30,645 nucleotides of DNA from JBDGRJ01 sp042218115 (lineage in GTDB: Bacteria; Patescibacteriota; Patescibacteriia; Magasanikbacterales; UBA922): assembly GCA_042218115.1 (NCBI GenBank), contig JBDGRJ010000071.1, forward strand, positions 1 to 30,645, given 5' to 3'. Shown here in pieces: positions 15,816 to 23,557 of this stretch (positions within the stretch are counted from its first letter, which is position 1; each line of letters opens with the position of its first letter). The notes under the pieces are model-generated. The model did not search any database, was not told where the DNA came from, and saw only the letters and a program-made list of their open reading frames with translations. Made by a program: the position numbers and the translations under genes.

Positions 15816-17108
15816 TTAATCATCTTTTTCGTTCTCTTGTTCTGTTTCCTTTTCTGGCTCGTCTTCCTTGTCAGAGTCTTCTTGTTCTTTCTCTTGTTTG
15901 CCCTCTTTTGAGTCCTCATTCTTGTCTGAGGCCTCCTCTAGCTCTGAATCCTCACCAGAAGTTTCTCCGTCTTGGCTTTGTTCATCCTCTTCTTCATCTT
16001 CAGACTCATCCTCGTCTTCATCCTCGATCTCTACTCCTTTCTTTTTTAATCCGAGACGGTGCTCATCCGGCTCTATATTCAAGATCTCAAACTCCTCACT
16101 ATCACCTACATTATATATACTTTTCATTTCTTTGACACTCAAAGAGTCTTCAGACAGCTTGGAAATATGAGCTAAACCGTGAATCTCATCATCAAGTTTC
16201 ACCATAAGACCAAATGGCTCGATTTTGTGTATCTCACCTGTTACTTCTTGTCCCTCTTGATACTTCTCATTCACATTGCTCCAAGGATCGTCCTTCAGTT
16301 GCTTCATTGATAGATAGATTTTCGAATCCTCAATGTCTATAATCTTAGCCTCTACCTGGTCTCCTACACTGAGAACATCTTTTGGGTGATCTATTCGCTT
16401 CCAAACTATCTCAGAAATGTGCACTAAGCCTTCGAGTCCTTCTCCAAACTTTACAAACGCACCAAAAGAAGTTAGGGCGCTGACCTCTCCTTCGACCGTA
16501 TCGCCGACATCGTAGGACTCCAGCACTGCCTTTTGCTCATCTTCCCAAACAGCTTTTTCGGAAACAATCAGCTTATCTTCTTCCTCGTCCACATCTATCA
16601 CCTTAATCTCCATTGTTTCTCCGATGAATTCTTTTAGTTTTTCTAAGATTCTTTTCTTGTTGCCTCCCGGGACTCTAGGATAATTTTCCGGAGCCAACTG
16701 TGAAACTGGTAGGAAACCAGCCAGAGCTCCGACTTTCATCATCAATCCACCTTTGTTGGCATTCATTACTTTTGCTTCTACTGTCATCCCTTCATCTTCT
16801 AGTTTCCTTACTCGGTCCCAAACTCTGTCTTGTCCGGCAGCTCGGAAGGAAAGCTCCATCTCCCCTTCTTCGTTTTCTTGCTCGATAACTATCGCTTCTA
16901 CTTTATCGCCCACCTCTACGTCACCGTACTCACGTGACTCTCTAAATAAATTAGGACCGCGGACAACCCCGGTCATAACTCCGTTTATATCCACACGAAC
17001 AGCATTGTGCTCCACTGAGATAACCTCGCCCGTTACACGATCTCCCTGTTTGGGAATCGCAGCAAAATACTCATCTAACAGCTGTTCAAAATTTTTTTCT
17101 GTAGTCAT
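15816..17108 (-). CDS. rpsA: Ribosomal protein S1 (four S1 domains)
   Basis: RNA-binding protein of the small subunit that helps mRNAs bind, which matters where SD sequences are rare as here. The 430 residues contain four S1/OB domains at about 21-90, 106-186, 201-271 and 285-356. The third and fourth have the clearest signatures (SFGAFVKF ... GLVHISEI and PFGLMVKL ... GLAHISKL). E. coli S1 has six domains; four is common in Gram-positives and CPR. The last 70 residues (about 360-430) are an extremely acidic, low-complexity tail of Glu, Asp, Ser and Lys, probably disordered. It has its own promoter upstream and is divergent from the gyrA operon. Confidence 0.92.
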   Translation of the reverse strand: MTTEKNFEQLLDEYFAAIPKQGDRVTGEVISVEHNAVRVDINGVMTGVVRGPNLFRESREYGDVEVGDKVEAIVIEQENEEGEMELSFRAAGQDRVWDRVRKLEDEGMTVEAKVMNANKGGLMMKVGALAGFLPVSQLAPENYPRVPGGNKKRILEKLKEFIGETMEIKVIDVDEEEDKLIVSEKAVWEDEQKAVLESYDVGDTVEGEVSALTSFGAFVKFGEGLEGLVHISEIVWKRIDHPKDVLSVGDQVEAKIIDIEDSKIYLSMKQLKDDPWSNVNEKYQEGQEVTGEIHKIEPFGLMVKLDDEIHGLAHISKLSEDSLSVKEMKSIYNVGDSEEFEILNIEPDEHRLGLKKKGVEIEDEDEDESEDEEEDEQSQDGETSGEDSELEEASDKNEDSKEGKQEKEQEDSDKEDEPEKETEQENEKDD

Positions 17109-17188
17109 AAATTAAAAATTTAACCCAAGTTAATTGAGTCTCCCGTGCCAGGAGCTGAGTTAATATGCACATGTAATAAGCTCCAAGC

Positions 17189-17217
17189 ATTTTAACATAG
17201 GAAGTGAATTATTTCAA
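17189..17217 (-). promoter_or_regulatory. rpsA promoter
   Basis: On the minus strand TTGAAA (17217-17212), a 17-bp spacer and TAAAAT (17194-17189), giving a leader of about 75 nt. Confidence 0.6.
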
Positions 17218-17255
17218 ATAGCTACCCAAGACCGAATACTGGTTTAAGCCGAATT

Positions 17256-17316
17256 AGAACACCTTCCGAGCATCGCTGGTGAGACAAGCTCAAGGCTTCA
17301 GCTCGGAAGGTGTTCT
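17256..17316 (-). repeat. Hairpin with conserved loop core, copy 2
   Basis: A perfect 16-bp stem, AGAACACCTTCCGAGC (17256-17271) / GCTCGGAAGGTGTTCT (17301-17316), with a 29-nt loop. Read on the minus strand the loop contains CTTGAGCTTGTCTCACCAG, the core shared with the copies at 7894 and 17379. The stem sequence is unique to this copy. It lies in the 426-base gap between divergent rpsA and the gyrA operon, which also holds copy 3 and two promoters. No protein gene fits there. Confidence 0.8.
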
Positions 17317-17378
17317 GCACCCTTAAATCTCGATCTTTTAGGCATCCTAAATAAGAAACCAAATGATACTTATAAAAA

Positions 17379-17445
17379 TCATAAAGTATTACCGGTCTGC
17401 AACATTGAGCTTGACTCACCGGATCAGACCGGTAATACTTTATGA
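17379..17445 (+). repeat. Hairpin with conserved loop core, copy 3
   Basis: A perfect 21-bp stem (17379-17399 pairs with 17425-17445; inner end ACCGGTCTG / CAGACCGGT) with a 25-nt loop containing ACATTGAGCTTGACTCACCGG. It differs from copy 1 by a single base across those 21 loop bases. Its orientation is opposite to copy 2, from which it is 62 bp away, so the two form a larger inverted pair. It lies 20 bp before the -35 of the gyrA-operon promoter. It lacks a T-run, so it is not an ordinary terminator. Confidence 0.85.
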
Positions 17446-17464
17446 ACTTGCTGTACAGCCCCGC

Positions 17465-17493
17465 TTGCCTTAAGAGGTTATTTTAGATATAAT
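17465..17493 (+). promoter_or_regulatory. Promoter of the gyrA operon
   Basis: TTGCCT (17465-17470), a 17-bp spacer and a perfect TATAAT (17488-17493), 41 bp before the ATG at 17535. Confidence 0.7.
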
Positions 17494-17534
17494 ATTACTG
17501 TTTAAAATGAATTGTAACAATATAAATAAATCAA

Positions 17535-18152
17535 ATGCATTTCTATTGGTACGGAAAGACATTCTTCAAACTAGAAGCGAAACCGAAACGTAAAAAGGTA
17601 AAAATATTAATAGACCCTTATGAACCGAAGGAAGGGCCGGCACCCAGATCTCTCAAGTCTGACATAGTCATTAAGACACAAGGAGACCAAGAAACTATCA
17701 CCCTCACCGGTGAACCATTTGAGTTTTCCACCCCCGGAGAATGTGAAAAAGACAGTGTGTTGATCTACTCGGTCCAAGGTTCAAACCCAGACAGCTCGAT
17801 GGTGAGAATTGATACTGAAGGTATTAGTGTCGGACATATGGGGATGACGGACTCGGAGCTGACGGAGAGGCAGTTCAATAACTTAAGTGGGGTCGATGTA
17901 CTGTGTATACCTATTGGAGCCGAAAATGCCTACGATGTCGACTCTGCTATGAAAACGATAAACAAGATTGAGCCGAGAGTAATAGTGCCGATGGCATTTC
18001 AGTCCGAAAATGACCCTGACGCAGAGCCGATAGATGATTTCCTAAAAGAGATGGGAGAAGAATCTATTGAGCCAGAAGAAAAAACAATCATAAAAGATAA
18101 TAATCTACCCCAAGAGGAGACAGAGGTAAAAGTTTTAGAAAAATATAAATAA
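17535..18152 (+). CDS. Degenerate metallo-beta-lactamase-fold protein
   Basis: A 205-residue protein that keeps the frame of the small UlaG-like MBL-fold hydrolases: an opening HFYWYGKTFFKLE, KILIDPY, then GEPFEFSTPGEC, an ISVGHMGMTDSELTERQ block, VDVLCIPIGAENAYDVDSA and IEPRVIVPMAF. The metal-binding HxHxDH motif that should follow SDIVI is missing (KTQGDQETITL stands there), so it probably does not hydrolyse anything by the usual mechanism. A highly charged C-terminal extension (about 165-205) is added. It is the first gene of a three-gene operon; the next gene starts 3 bp after its stop and gyrA follows. A structural or binding role is possible, but I cannot name one. Confidence 0.75.
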   Translation: MHFYWYGKTFFKLEAKPKRKKVKILIDPYEPKEGPAPRSLKSDIVIKTQGDQETITLTGEPFEFSTPGECEKDSVLIYSVQGSNPDSSMVRIDTEGISVGHMGMTDSELTERQFNNLSGVDVLCIPIGAENAYDVDSAMKTINKIEPRVIVPMAFQSENDPDAEPIDDFLKEMGEESIEPEEKTIIKDNNLPQEETEVKVLEKYK

Positions 18153-18155
18153 AAA

Positions 18156-18662
18156 ATGAACGATGAAAACAATAAAAATGAGGAGGTCTCAGAAGCTGCT
18201 AGTCAAGCTCAAGACTATGTCCTAGAAGAAAAGAAAAAGAAGTATAGAAACTTTGGACACAGCAGCTCAAAAAAAGCCTGGTTGTGGGCAGGGGTAATTT
18301 TATTTATAACTATAATCCTAGCTATGTGGATATGGAATCTAAGAACGAGATTTTATGACTTTTCAAGAAATAATGGAGGCAGTCTCAAAGAAATCACTAC
18401 AGCCACAACTACCAATGACTTTACAAAGCGCCTACAGGAGCTAAAAAATACGATAGAAAAAAGCCAACAAAAACAACAGACAGAAGAGTTTGCAGATAAG
18501 CTCAGTGAATCCTTGTCTACATCAACTAAGAAAACAGCGACAAGCACAACCAGCAGCAATAAAATAAAAGCAGCAACCAGCACAAGTAAAACTAAAAAGA
18601 ACAACACAACAACACCAACAACCACGACTACTAAAAAATCAAATACAACAACTAACCAATAA
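18156..18662 (+). CDS. Single-pass membrane protein with Ser/Thr-rich tail
   Basis: A 168-residue protein. A charged cytoplasmic N-terminus (about 1-40, ending in lysines) leads to one membrane helix at about 41-61 (AWLWAGVILFITIILAMWIW). A short helical region with KRLQELKNTIEKSQQKQQ (about 90-110) follows, then a low-complexity tail of Ser, Thr, Lys and Asn to the end. The tail codons are nearly all ACA/ACC/ACT and AAA, so it looks like slippage-grown sequence. The topology suggests anchoring with the Thr-rich tail outside. It is placed 3 bp from both neighbours in the gyrA operon. No family recognised. Confidence 0.7.
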   Translation: MNDENNKNEEVSEAASQAQDYVLEEKKKKYRNFGHSSSKKAWLWAGVILFITIILAMWIWNLRTRFYDFSRNNGGSLKEITTATTTNDFTKRLQELKNTIEKSQQKQQTEEFADKLSESLSTSTKKTATSTTSSNKIKAATSTSKTKKNNTTTPTTTTTKKSNTTTNQ

Positions 18663-18665
18663 TCT

Positions 18666-21600
18666 ATGTCCGATTCAAAAGATGATTCTCAAAAACTAGA
18701 ACAGATAGAACGAGGAAGTATCCAGGAGTCTCAAATTATCGACGAAATGGAGGATTCATATATCGACTACGCTATGAGTGTAATAGTGTCCCGAGCTTTA
18801 CCCGATGTAAGAGACGGGCTAAAACCGGTTCACAGAAGAATTCTCTACACTATGTGGGAGCAGGGACTTAAAAGCAACTCCAGTCATAAAAAATCAGCTC
18901 ACGTAGTCGGTGACTGTATGGGTCAGTTTCACCCCCACGGAGATAAGGCGATCTATGACTCGCTGGTGCGAATGGCTCAGGACTTCAATATGGGTAGAAT
19001 GATGGTAGACGGGCAAGGTAATTTCGGTAGCCGAGATGGGGACTCAGCTGCAGCTATGAGGTACTGTGTAACTGAGGATACCCTGGTTGTGTCCGAACAA
19101 GGACTAGTACCAATAAAGGAGCTAGCAGAAGAGAGCTCCGATGAACATGATATAGAAACAAAAATATTATCCAAAGACGGAGAAACAAATGAGGCTGTCA
19201 AGTGGTTCGACAGCGGAGAGCATCCTACAATTGAGATAACTACAGACCAAGGTTTTTCTATACAAGGATCATACAACCATCCTGTACTTACTTGGAAACA
19301 AGAAGATACTGGTGAACCTATAGTTGAATGGAAATTATTAGAAAATATAGAAGAAGGTGACACAGTATTGATCGACAGAACCGAAGATGTTTTGTGGCCG
19401 GAAGAGCTGGTATCTACTGAAGACTATGTACCTAAACCTAAAGATAACAGAACAACAAAAACAGAAGTGCCGGAATATGTCAACAAAGACTTAGCCCACA
19501 TTTTAGGTGCATTCACCGCAGAAGCTTATATCTCTAAAGAAAAAATAGAATTTAGCAATACAGACAAAGAATGGATAGACAAGTTAACTAATAAGTGGGA
19601 GAAAATATTCCCTAACACCACCTTGCATCACTTTCAGAAAGAACCAAATTCTTATGGAAATAGGCCTTACCATAGATTAGAAGCTCATTATTTACATACA
19701 AATAAATTTTTAAGCAACTTGGGGCTTAAACCAAGTCAATCAGAAGAGAGGCAAATCCCACAAGCTATCTTAAAATCTCCAAAAGACATAGTATCAGAGT
19801 TCTTGCGTGCCTACTTCGAGGGGGATGGAACGATTAGTTTCTCAAAAAAGATGACAGAGCTGGCTTGTATCTCGAAAAGCGAAAAGTTAATAGAAGAACT
19901 ACAAACCCTGCTTTTAAGGCTTGGTATTGTAGCAACAAAAAGATATGACGAATACAGAGAGACTCACAAGCTATATATACGAGGTCTGAATCATCTAAAG
20001 CTATTTAAAGACAAAATAGGCTTTGTATCCGAAGAAAAGAAAGACAAACTTAATCAAGCAATTGATAGATTGAACAACACAACAAGCAAGTCGGACTATG
20101 TCCCGTTTTTATCAGAGTATGTAAGAGACAATGTAAACAAAGAAATATCGGATCATAATTACACAAATCGACATAATTTTGACCGCTTCCATAATATGAA
20201 AGAAAGATATGAAAAAGTACTAACCGAAACGGATACAAAGAAAAAAGAAGAAATTGCTACATTGTTCGAGAAGCTGCTGGAAAACCACTACTTCTTTGAT
20301 CAAGTAAGCAAAGTTAAAAAGAAAGAAAAGAAAAAAGTGTACTCAATCAAAGTGGATAGTGAGTGTCATTCCTTTGTGGCGAACGGGTTCATTAACCATA
20401 ATACTGAAGCCAAACTACAACCTATAGCAGAAGAGATGCTGCATGATATTGAAAAAGAGACGGTAGACTTTAACCCGAACTATGACAACTCTACCCAAGA
20501 ACCACAAGTGTTGCCTGCAAAGCTTCCTAACCTGCTCTTGAACGGAAGTATGGGTATCGCAGTCGGTATGGCTACCAATATCCCTACCCACAACCTAAAG
20601 GAGCTGTGCGAAGGCATAATTCACCTGATAGACAACCCCGATGCTTCTATAGATGATCTTATGGAATATATCAAGGGTCCCGACTTCCCTACCGGGGGCA
20701 TAATCTACAACAAAGATAAAATCAAAAAAGCCTTCGCTACCGGAAAGGGCGGTATAGTAATGAGAGCTAAAACAAATATAGAAGAATACAAAAAAGACCG
20801 ATATAGAATAATTGTCTCCGAGCTGCCTTTCCAAGTAAATAAAGCTAAGCTGATCAGCAAAACTGCTGACAAAGTTAAAGATGACCAGATCGAAAATATA
20901 AAAGATATTAGGGACGAATCCAGTAAAGACGGTCTGAGAATAGTAATCGAGCTGAAAAAAGATGCTTACCCAAAGAAAGTATTAAATCAGCTATTTGATA
21001 AGACCAAGCTTCAAACCAAGTTTCATACCAATATGATCGCACTGGTCGATGGTCTGCAACCACAGAGGCTAAACCTAAAGACCATCCTAGAGAAGTTTAT
21101 CTCCCACAGAAAAGAGGTGGTCACTCGGAGAGCACAATATCGTCTGGACAAAGCTGAAGCTAGAGCTCATATCCTCAAAGGACTAAAACAAGCTTTGGAT
21201 AATATAGATGAGATAATCGCCACTATAAAACAGTCTGAAGATAAAGGTGAAGCGAGAGAAAATCTGATGGATGAATATGACTTTACTAAAAAACAAGCTG
21301 ATGCGATTTTGAGAATGAGACTTCAAAGACTATCTAATCTACAAAGACAAAAGATAGAAGACGAGCTTGAAGAAAAGCTGGAGCTGATAGAAGAGCTAAA
21401 GGCACTGCTGGACAGCGAAGAAAAAATACTAGAGAAAATAAAAGAGGAAACCGAGTACATAAAAGAAGAGTACGGACAACCGAGACGCACCAAGATAGTG
21501 CCGCATGAAGCTGATGAGTTTAATATGGAAGATTTGATCCCGGATGAGTCTATCATTGTAATGATGACCAGAGACGGATATATCAAGAGACTGCCGCAAA

Positions 21601-22502
21601 ATACATTTAAATCACAAGGTAGAGGGGGCAAAGGAGTGAAAGGACTAACCACTAAAGAAAAAGATAGCGTAAAACAAATAATATCCACCAGCACCCACGA
21701 CAAGATTCTATTCTTCACCAACCGTGGCCGAGTATTCCAGATGAGAGCCTATGACATCCCGGAAACCTCCAGAAAGGCCAAAGGTCAGTCACTGGTAAAC
21801 TTCCTTCAGCTGGCCCCTGAAGAAAAAGTGGTAAATATTCTATCTCTGGATGATATTAGCAACCATGAGTTTTTGGTCATGATGACGGACCAAGGAAAAG
21901 TAAAAAAGACCAGAATAGACAAGTTCGAAAACATCAGAAGATCCGGCCTTATTGCAATAAAACTAAAAGACAATCACGTACTGCAGTGGGTCCAACCCTC
22001 CACTGGAGACGATGATATAGTGACAGTGACCAAAAAAGGGAAAGCTATAAGATTCAACGAAGAAGATGTAAGACCTATGGGCCGCTCCGCCCAGGGTGTA
22101 AGAGCAGTAAAACTAAAAGGTGAAGATGAGGTAGTAGGTATGGAAGTAATTGACAATGAACAACTAAATGAAGGTGATCTGCAGCTTCTGGTAATCTCTG
22201 AAAACGGAAAAGGTAAATGCACCCCACTAGATAAATACAAGGCCCAAAACAGAGGCGGTGTCGGGGTGAAGACTATGGATCTGACCGACAAAACGGGAGA
22301 CTTGGTCAAGGCCAGAGTGGTAGATAAAGACAGTGATGAAGATATACTTCTGGTATCAGAAAAAGGACAGGTTATCAGAACTGATGTAGACGAGATCTCA
22401 ACTTTAGGACGTGATACTCAGGGAGTAAGAATTATGAGCTTCAAAGAAGATGATGATAAGGTGGTAAGTATTACGAAGTTGACTGAAGAGGCGGGAGAGT
22501 AA
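18666..22502 (+). CDS. gyrA: DNA gyrase subunit A with in-frame intein
   Basis: The A subunit of DNA gyrase cuts and rejoins DNA while GyrB hydrolyses ATP to add negative supercoils. The frame encodes 1278 residues, of which 134-579 are an intein; splicing would leave 832 residues, normal for GyrA. The N-terminal part shows SRALPDVRDGLKPVHRRIL, the winged helix with FHPHGDKAIYDSL, and the active-site tyrosine Y133 (AAMRY), directly followed by the intein. The host sequence resumes with TEAKLQPIAEEML. The C-terminal pinwheel has the GyrA box QGRGGKG near residue 982, which marks GyrA rather than ParC. K94 stands where E. coli has Ser83. It is the last gene of a three-gene operon; it converges on the ruvA operon with no visible terminator. 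gyrB is not in the window. Confidence 0.97.
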   Translation: MSDSKDDSQKLEQIERGSIQESQIIDEMEDSYIDYAMSVIVSRALPDVRDGLKPVHRRILYTMWEQGLKSNSSHKKSAHVVGDCMGQFHPHGDKAIYDSLVRMAQDFNMGRMMVDGQGNFGSRDGDSAAAMRYCVTEDTLVVSEQGLVPIKELAEESSDEHDIETKILSKDGETNEAVKWFDSGEHPTIEITTDQGFSIQGSYNHPVLTWKQEDTGEPIVEWKLLENIEEGDTVLIDRTEDVLWPEELVSTEDYVPKPKDNRTTKTEVPEYVNKDLAHILGAFTAEAYISKEKIEFSNTDKEWIDKLTNKWEKIFPNTTLHHFQKEPNSYGNRPYHRLEAHYLHTNKFLSNLGLKPSQSEERQIPQAILKSPKDIVSEFLRAYFEGDGTISFSKKMTELACISKSEKLIEELQTLLLRLGIVATKRYDEYRETHKLYIRGLNHLKLFKDKIGFVSEEKKDKLNQAIDRLNNTTSKSDYVPFLSEYVRDNVNKEISDHNYTNRHNFDRFHNMKERYEKVLTETDTKKKEEIATLFEKLLENHYFFDQVSKVKKKEKKKVYSIKVDSECHSFVANGFINHNTEAKLQPIAEEMLHDIEKETVDFNPNYDNSTQEPQVLPAKLPNLLLNGSMGIAVGMATNIPTHNLKELCEGIIHLIDNPDASIDDLMEYIKGPDFPTGGIIYNKDKIKKAFATGKGGIVMRAKTNIEEYKKDRYRIIVSELPFQVNKAKLISKTADKVKDDQIENIKDIRDESSKDGLRIVIELKKDAYPKKVLNQLFDKTKLQTKFHTNMIALVDGLQPQRLNLKTILEKFISHRKEVVTRRAQYRLDKAEARAHILKGLKQALDNIDEIIATIKQSEDKGEARENLMDEYDFTKKQADAILRMRLQRLSNLQRQKIEDELEEKLELIEELKALLDSEEKILEKIKEETEYIKEEYGQPRRTKIVPHEADEFNMEDLIPDESIIVMMTRDGYIKRLPQNTFKSQGRGGKGVKGLTTKEKDSVKQIISTSTHDKILFFTNRGRVFQMRAYDIPETSRKAKGQSLVNFLQLAPEEKVVNILSLDDISNHEFLVMMTDQGKVKKTRIDKFENIRRSGLIAIKLKDNHVLQWVQPSTGDDDIVTVTKKGKAIRFNEEDVRPMGRSAQGVRAVKLKGEDEVVGMEVIDNEQLNEGDLQLLVISENGKGKCTPLDKYKAQNRGGVGVKTMDLTDKTGDLVKARVVDKDSDEDILLVSEKGQVIRTDVDEISTLGRDTQGVRIMSFKEDDDKVVSITKLTEEAGE
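19065..20402 (+). mobile_element. Intein with LAGLIDADG homing endonuclease in GyrA
   Basis: A 446-residue intein within gyrA. It begins with C1 (CVTEDTLVV), has block B at about 67-77 (QGSYNHPVLTW, His72), block F at about 425-441 (VYSIKVDSECHSFVANG) and ends NGFINHN (H445, N446); the +1 residue is Thr. Between lies a two-motif LAGLIDADG endonuclease: HILGAFTAEAYI at about 145-156 (acidic E153) and LRAYFEGDGTIS at about 248-258 (acidic D254), preceded by the block D pattern IPQAILKSP. All splicing and endonuclease residues look intact, so it is probably a live mobile intein. It sits at the same MRY/T site as the mycobacterial GyrA inteins. The base composition is more AT-rich than the flanking gyrA. 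Confidence 0.95.
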
Positions 22503-22519
22503 TATCAAACTTATATACG

Positions 22520-22897
22520 TTAATAATTAAAAATATCATCATCGAATAGATCCAACACCTCGCTGGCATCTTTTCTTATCTGTTCCATCTCCTGTTCAAA
22601 AATCTCATCTTTGCCGGTCTTGCGTTTTATAACCTCAATTAGCGCCAATTTGGCTCTTTCTTCGTCTACCACCCTACTTTCTCTATAATCAGGAAACCTT
22701 CGCTTATATTCAATACTGGATTCAGACATTTCGTCTTCTTTTTTGTCATCTTCTTGTTTCATTTCCTCTAATATTAGCGCTGCATCATTGATGACATCTT
22801 CACGATCAAGTTCCCTCTCCCCTTCGCCAGGGACATACACCTCATAAGGACCTCTCCTGTTTTGCGGTCTTCGACGTGAAGAACCTTCAATATCCAT
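22520..22897 (-). CDS. Charged hypothetical protein downstream of ruvA
   Basis: A 125-residue protein, strongly charged (Glu, Asp, Lys, Arg) and without hydrophobic segments. The N-terminal part is basic (SSRRRPQNRRG); the rest is acidic and probably helical (ERAKLALIEVIKRKTGKDEIFEQEMEQIRKD would be cut into two amphipathic helices). I recognise no family. It is the last gene of pepA-ruvA-this, 84 bp after ruvA, so weaker coupling is possible. The ATG at 22897 gives the basic start; a different frame opening at 22974 overlaps it but has a non-coding look. Confidence 0.6.
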   Translation of the reverse strand: MDIEGSSRRRPQNRRGPYEVYVPGEGERELDREDVINDAALILEEMKQEDDKKEDEMSESSIEYKRRFPDYRESRVVDEERAKLALIEVIKRKTGKDEIFEQEMEQIRKDASEVLDLFDDDIFNY

Positions 22898-22981
22898 TTT
22901 TTATTTGTTAATGGTGTAAAAAAGTTAAACTCTTTAATTATTGGTTGAAACACTTCTTTTTCAGCAACCTTCATTACATTT

Positions 22982-23554
22982 TTATTTTAGGTTCTGAAGA
23001 ACTTTTTTCAAAATATCCTGCACAGTTTTATCCTCTGTCTCAACCCCCTCAAGCCCGGCTCGCGCCTCTTGTCGGGAGTAACCCATAGAGGTTAAGGCCT
23101 CTATTACTTCTGATGCCTTCTCTCCTTGTTGGGTTGTTATCTCTTGTTCGTTTACCTCGACCTTCTCTTGTAGTTCCACTATCATCCTACCGGCAGTTTT
23201 TTTGCCTATACCCTTTACCGCGGTAAGATAGTCTTTGTCCTCTCTCTTTATAGCGGATTTTATATCAGCGATCGAACCCAGACTCAGCACCCGCATCGCA
23301 CTGCTGGGACCGACCCCGGATACAGAGGTTAAGACCGAGAAAAACGTCTTCTTTTGTGGGTTTTCAAATCCATACAACTCCAGAGCATCGTCTGTAACTC
23401 GCAGATGAGTATGCAAAGAGATATCATCGTTCTTTTTGTGGCTCAAAGCTACTTCTTTATCTACATTCACCTCATAGCCGATTCCGGAGCTTAGCAGAAC
23501 CGAAATCCTATCTTCTTGGGTGGATATTACTTTCCCTTCAAGATAAGAGATCAT
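22982..23554 (-). CDS. ruvA: Holliday junction branch migration protein RuvA
   Basis: RuvA binds the four-way junction as a tetramer and loads the RuvB motor. The 190 residues match the family (about 200). Seen: OB domain 1-63, starting MISYLEGKV; the acidic pin D55-D56 (VTDDALELYGF); two helix-hairpin-helix motifs, VSGVGPSSAMR at 78-88 and VKGIGKKTAGR at 113-123; and the mobile domain III (about 142-190) that contacts RuvB (ALTSMGYSRQEA). It begins 3 bp after pepA in the same operon. RuvB is encoded elsewhere in the window, under a separate promoter, which is unusual compared with the ruvAB operons of many bacteria. Confidence 0.96.
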   Translation of the reverse strand: MISYLEGKVISTQEDRISVLLSSGIGYEVNVDKEVALSHKKNDDISLHTHLRVTDDALELYGFENPQKKTFFSVLTSVSGVGPSSAMRVLSLGSIADIKSAIKREDKDYLTAVKGIGKKTAGRMIVELQEKVEVNEQEITTQQGEKASEVIEALTSMGYSRQEARAGLEGVETEDKTVQDILKKVLQNLK

Positions 23555-23557
23555 ATT

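Noticed and set aside
15704..16135. 143-codon plus-strand frame opposite the rpsA tail
   Set aside because: It is the antisense of the repetitive acidic codons and the polypurine tract, giving Leu/Ser/Pro runs without protein character.
22774..22974. 66-codon leftward frame overlapping the hypothetical gene after ruvA
   Set aside because: It overlaps the longer charged frame, has no recognisable motif, and its composition looks like a shadow of that gene.
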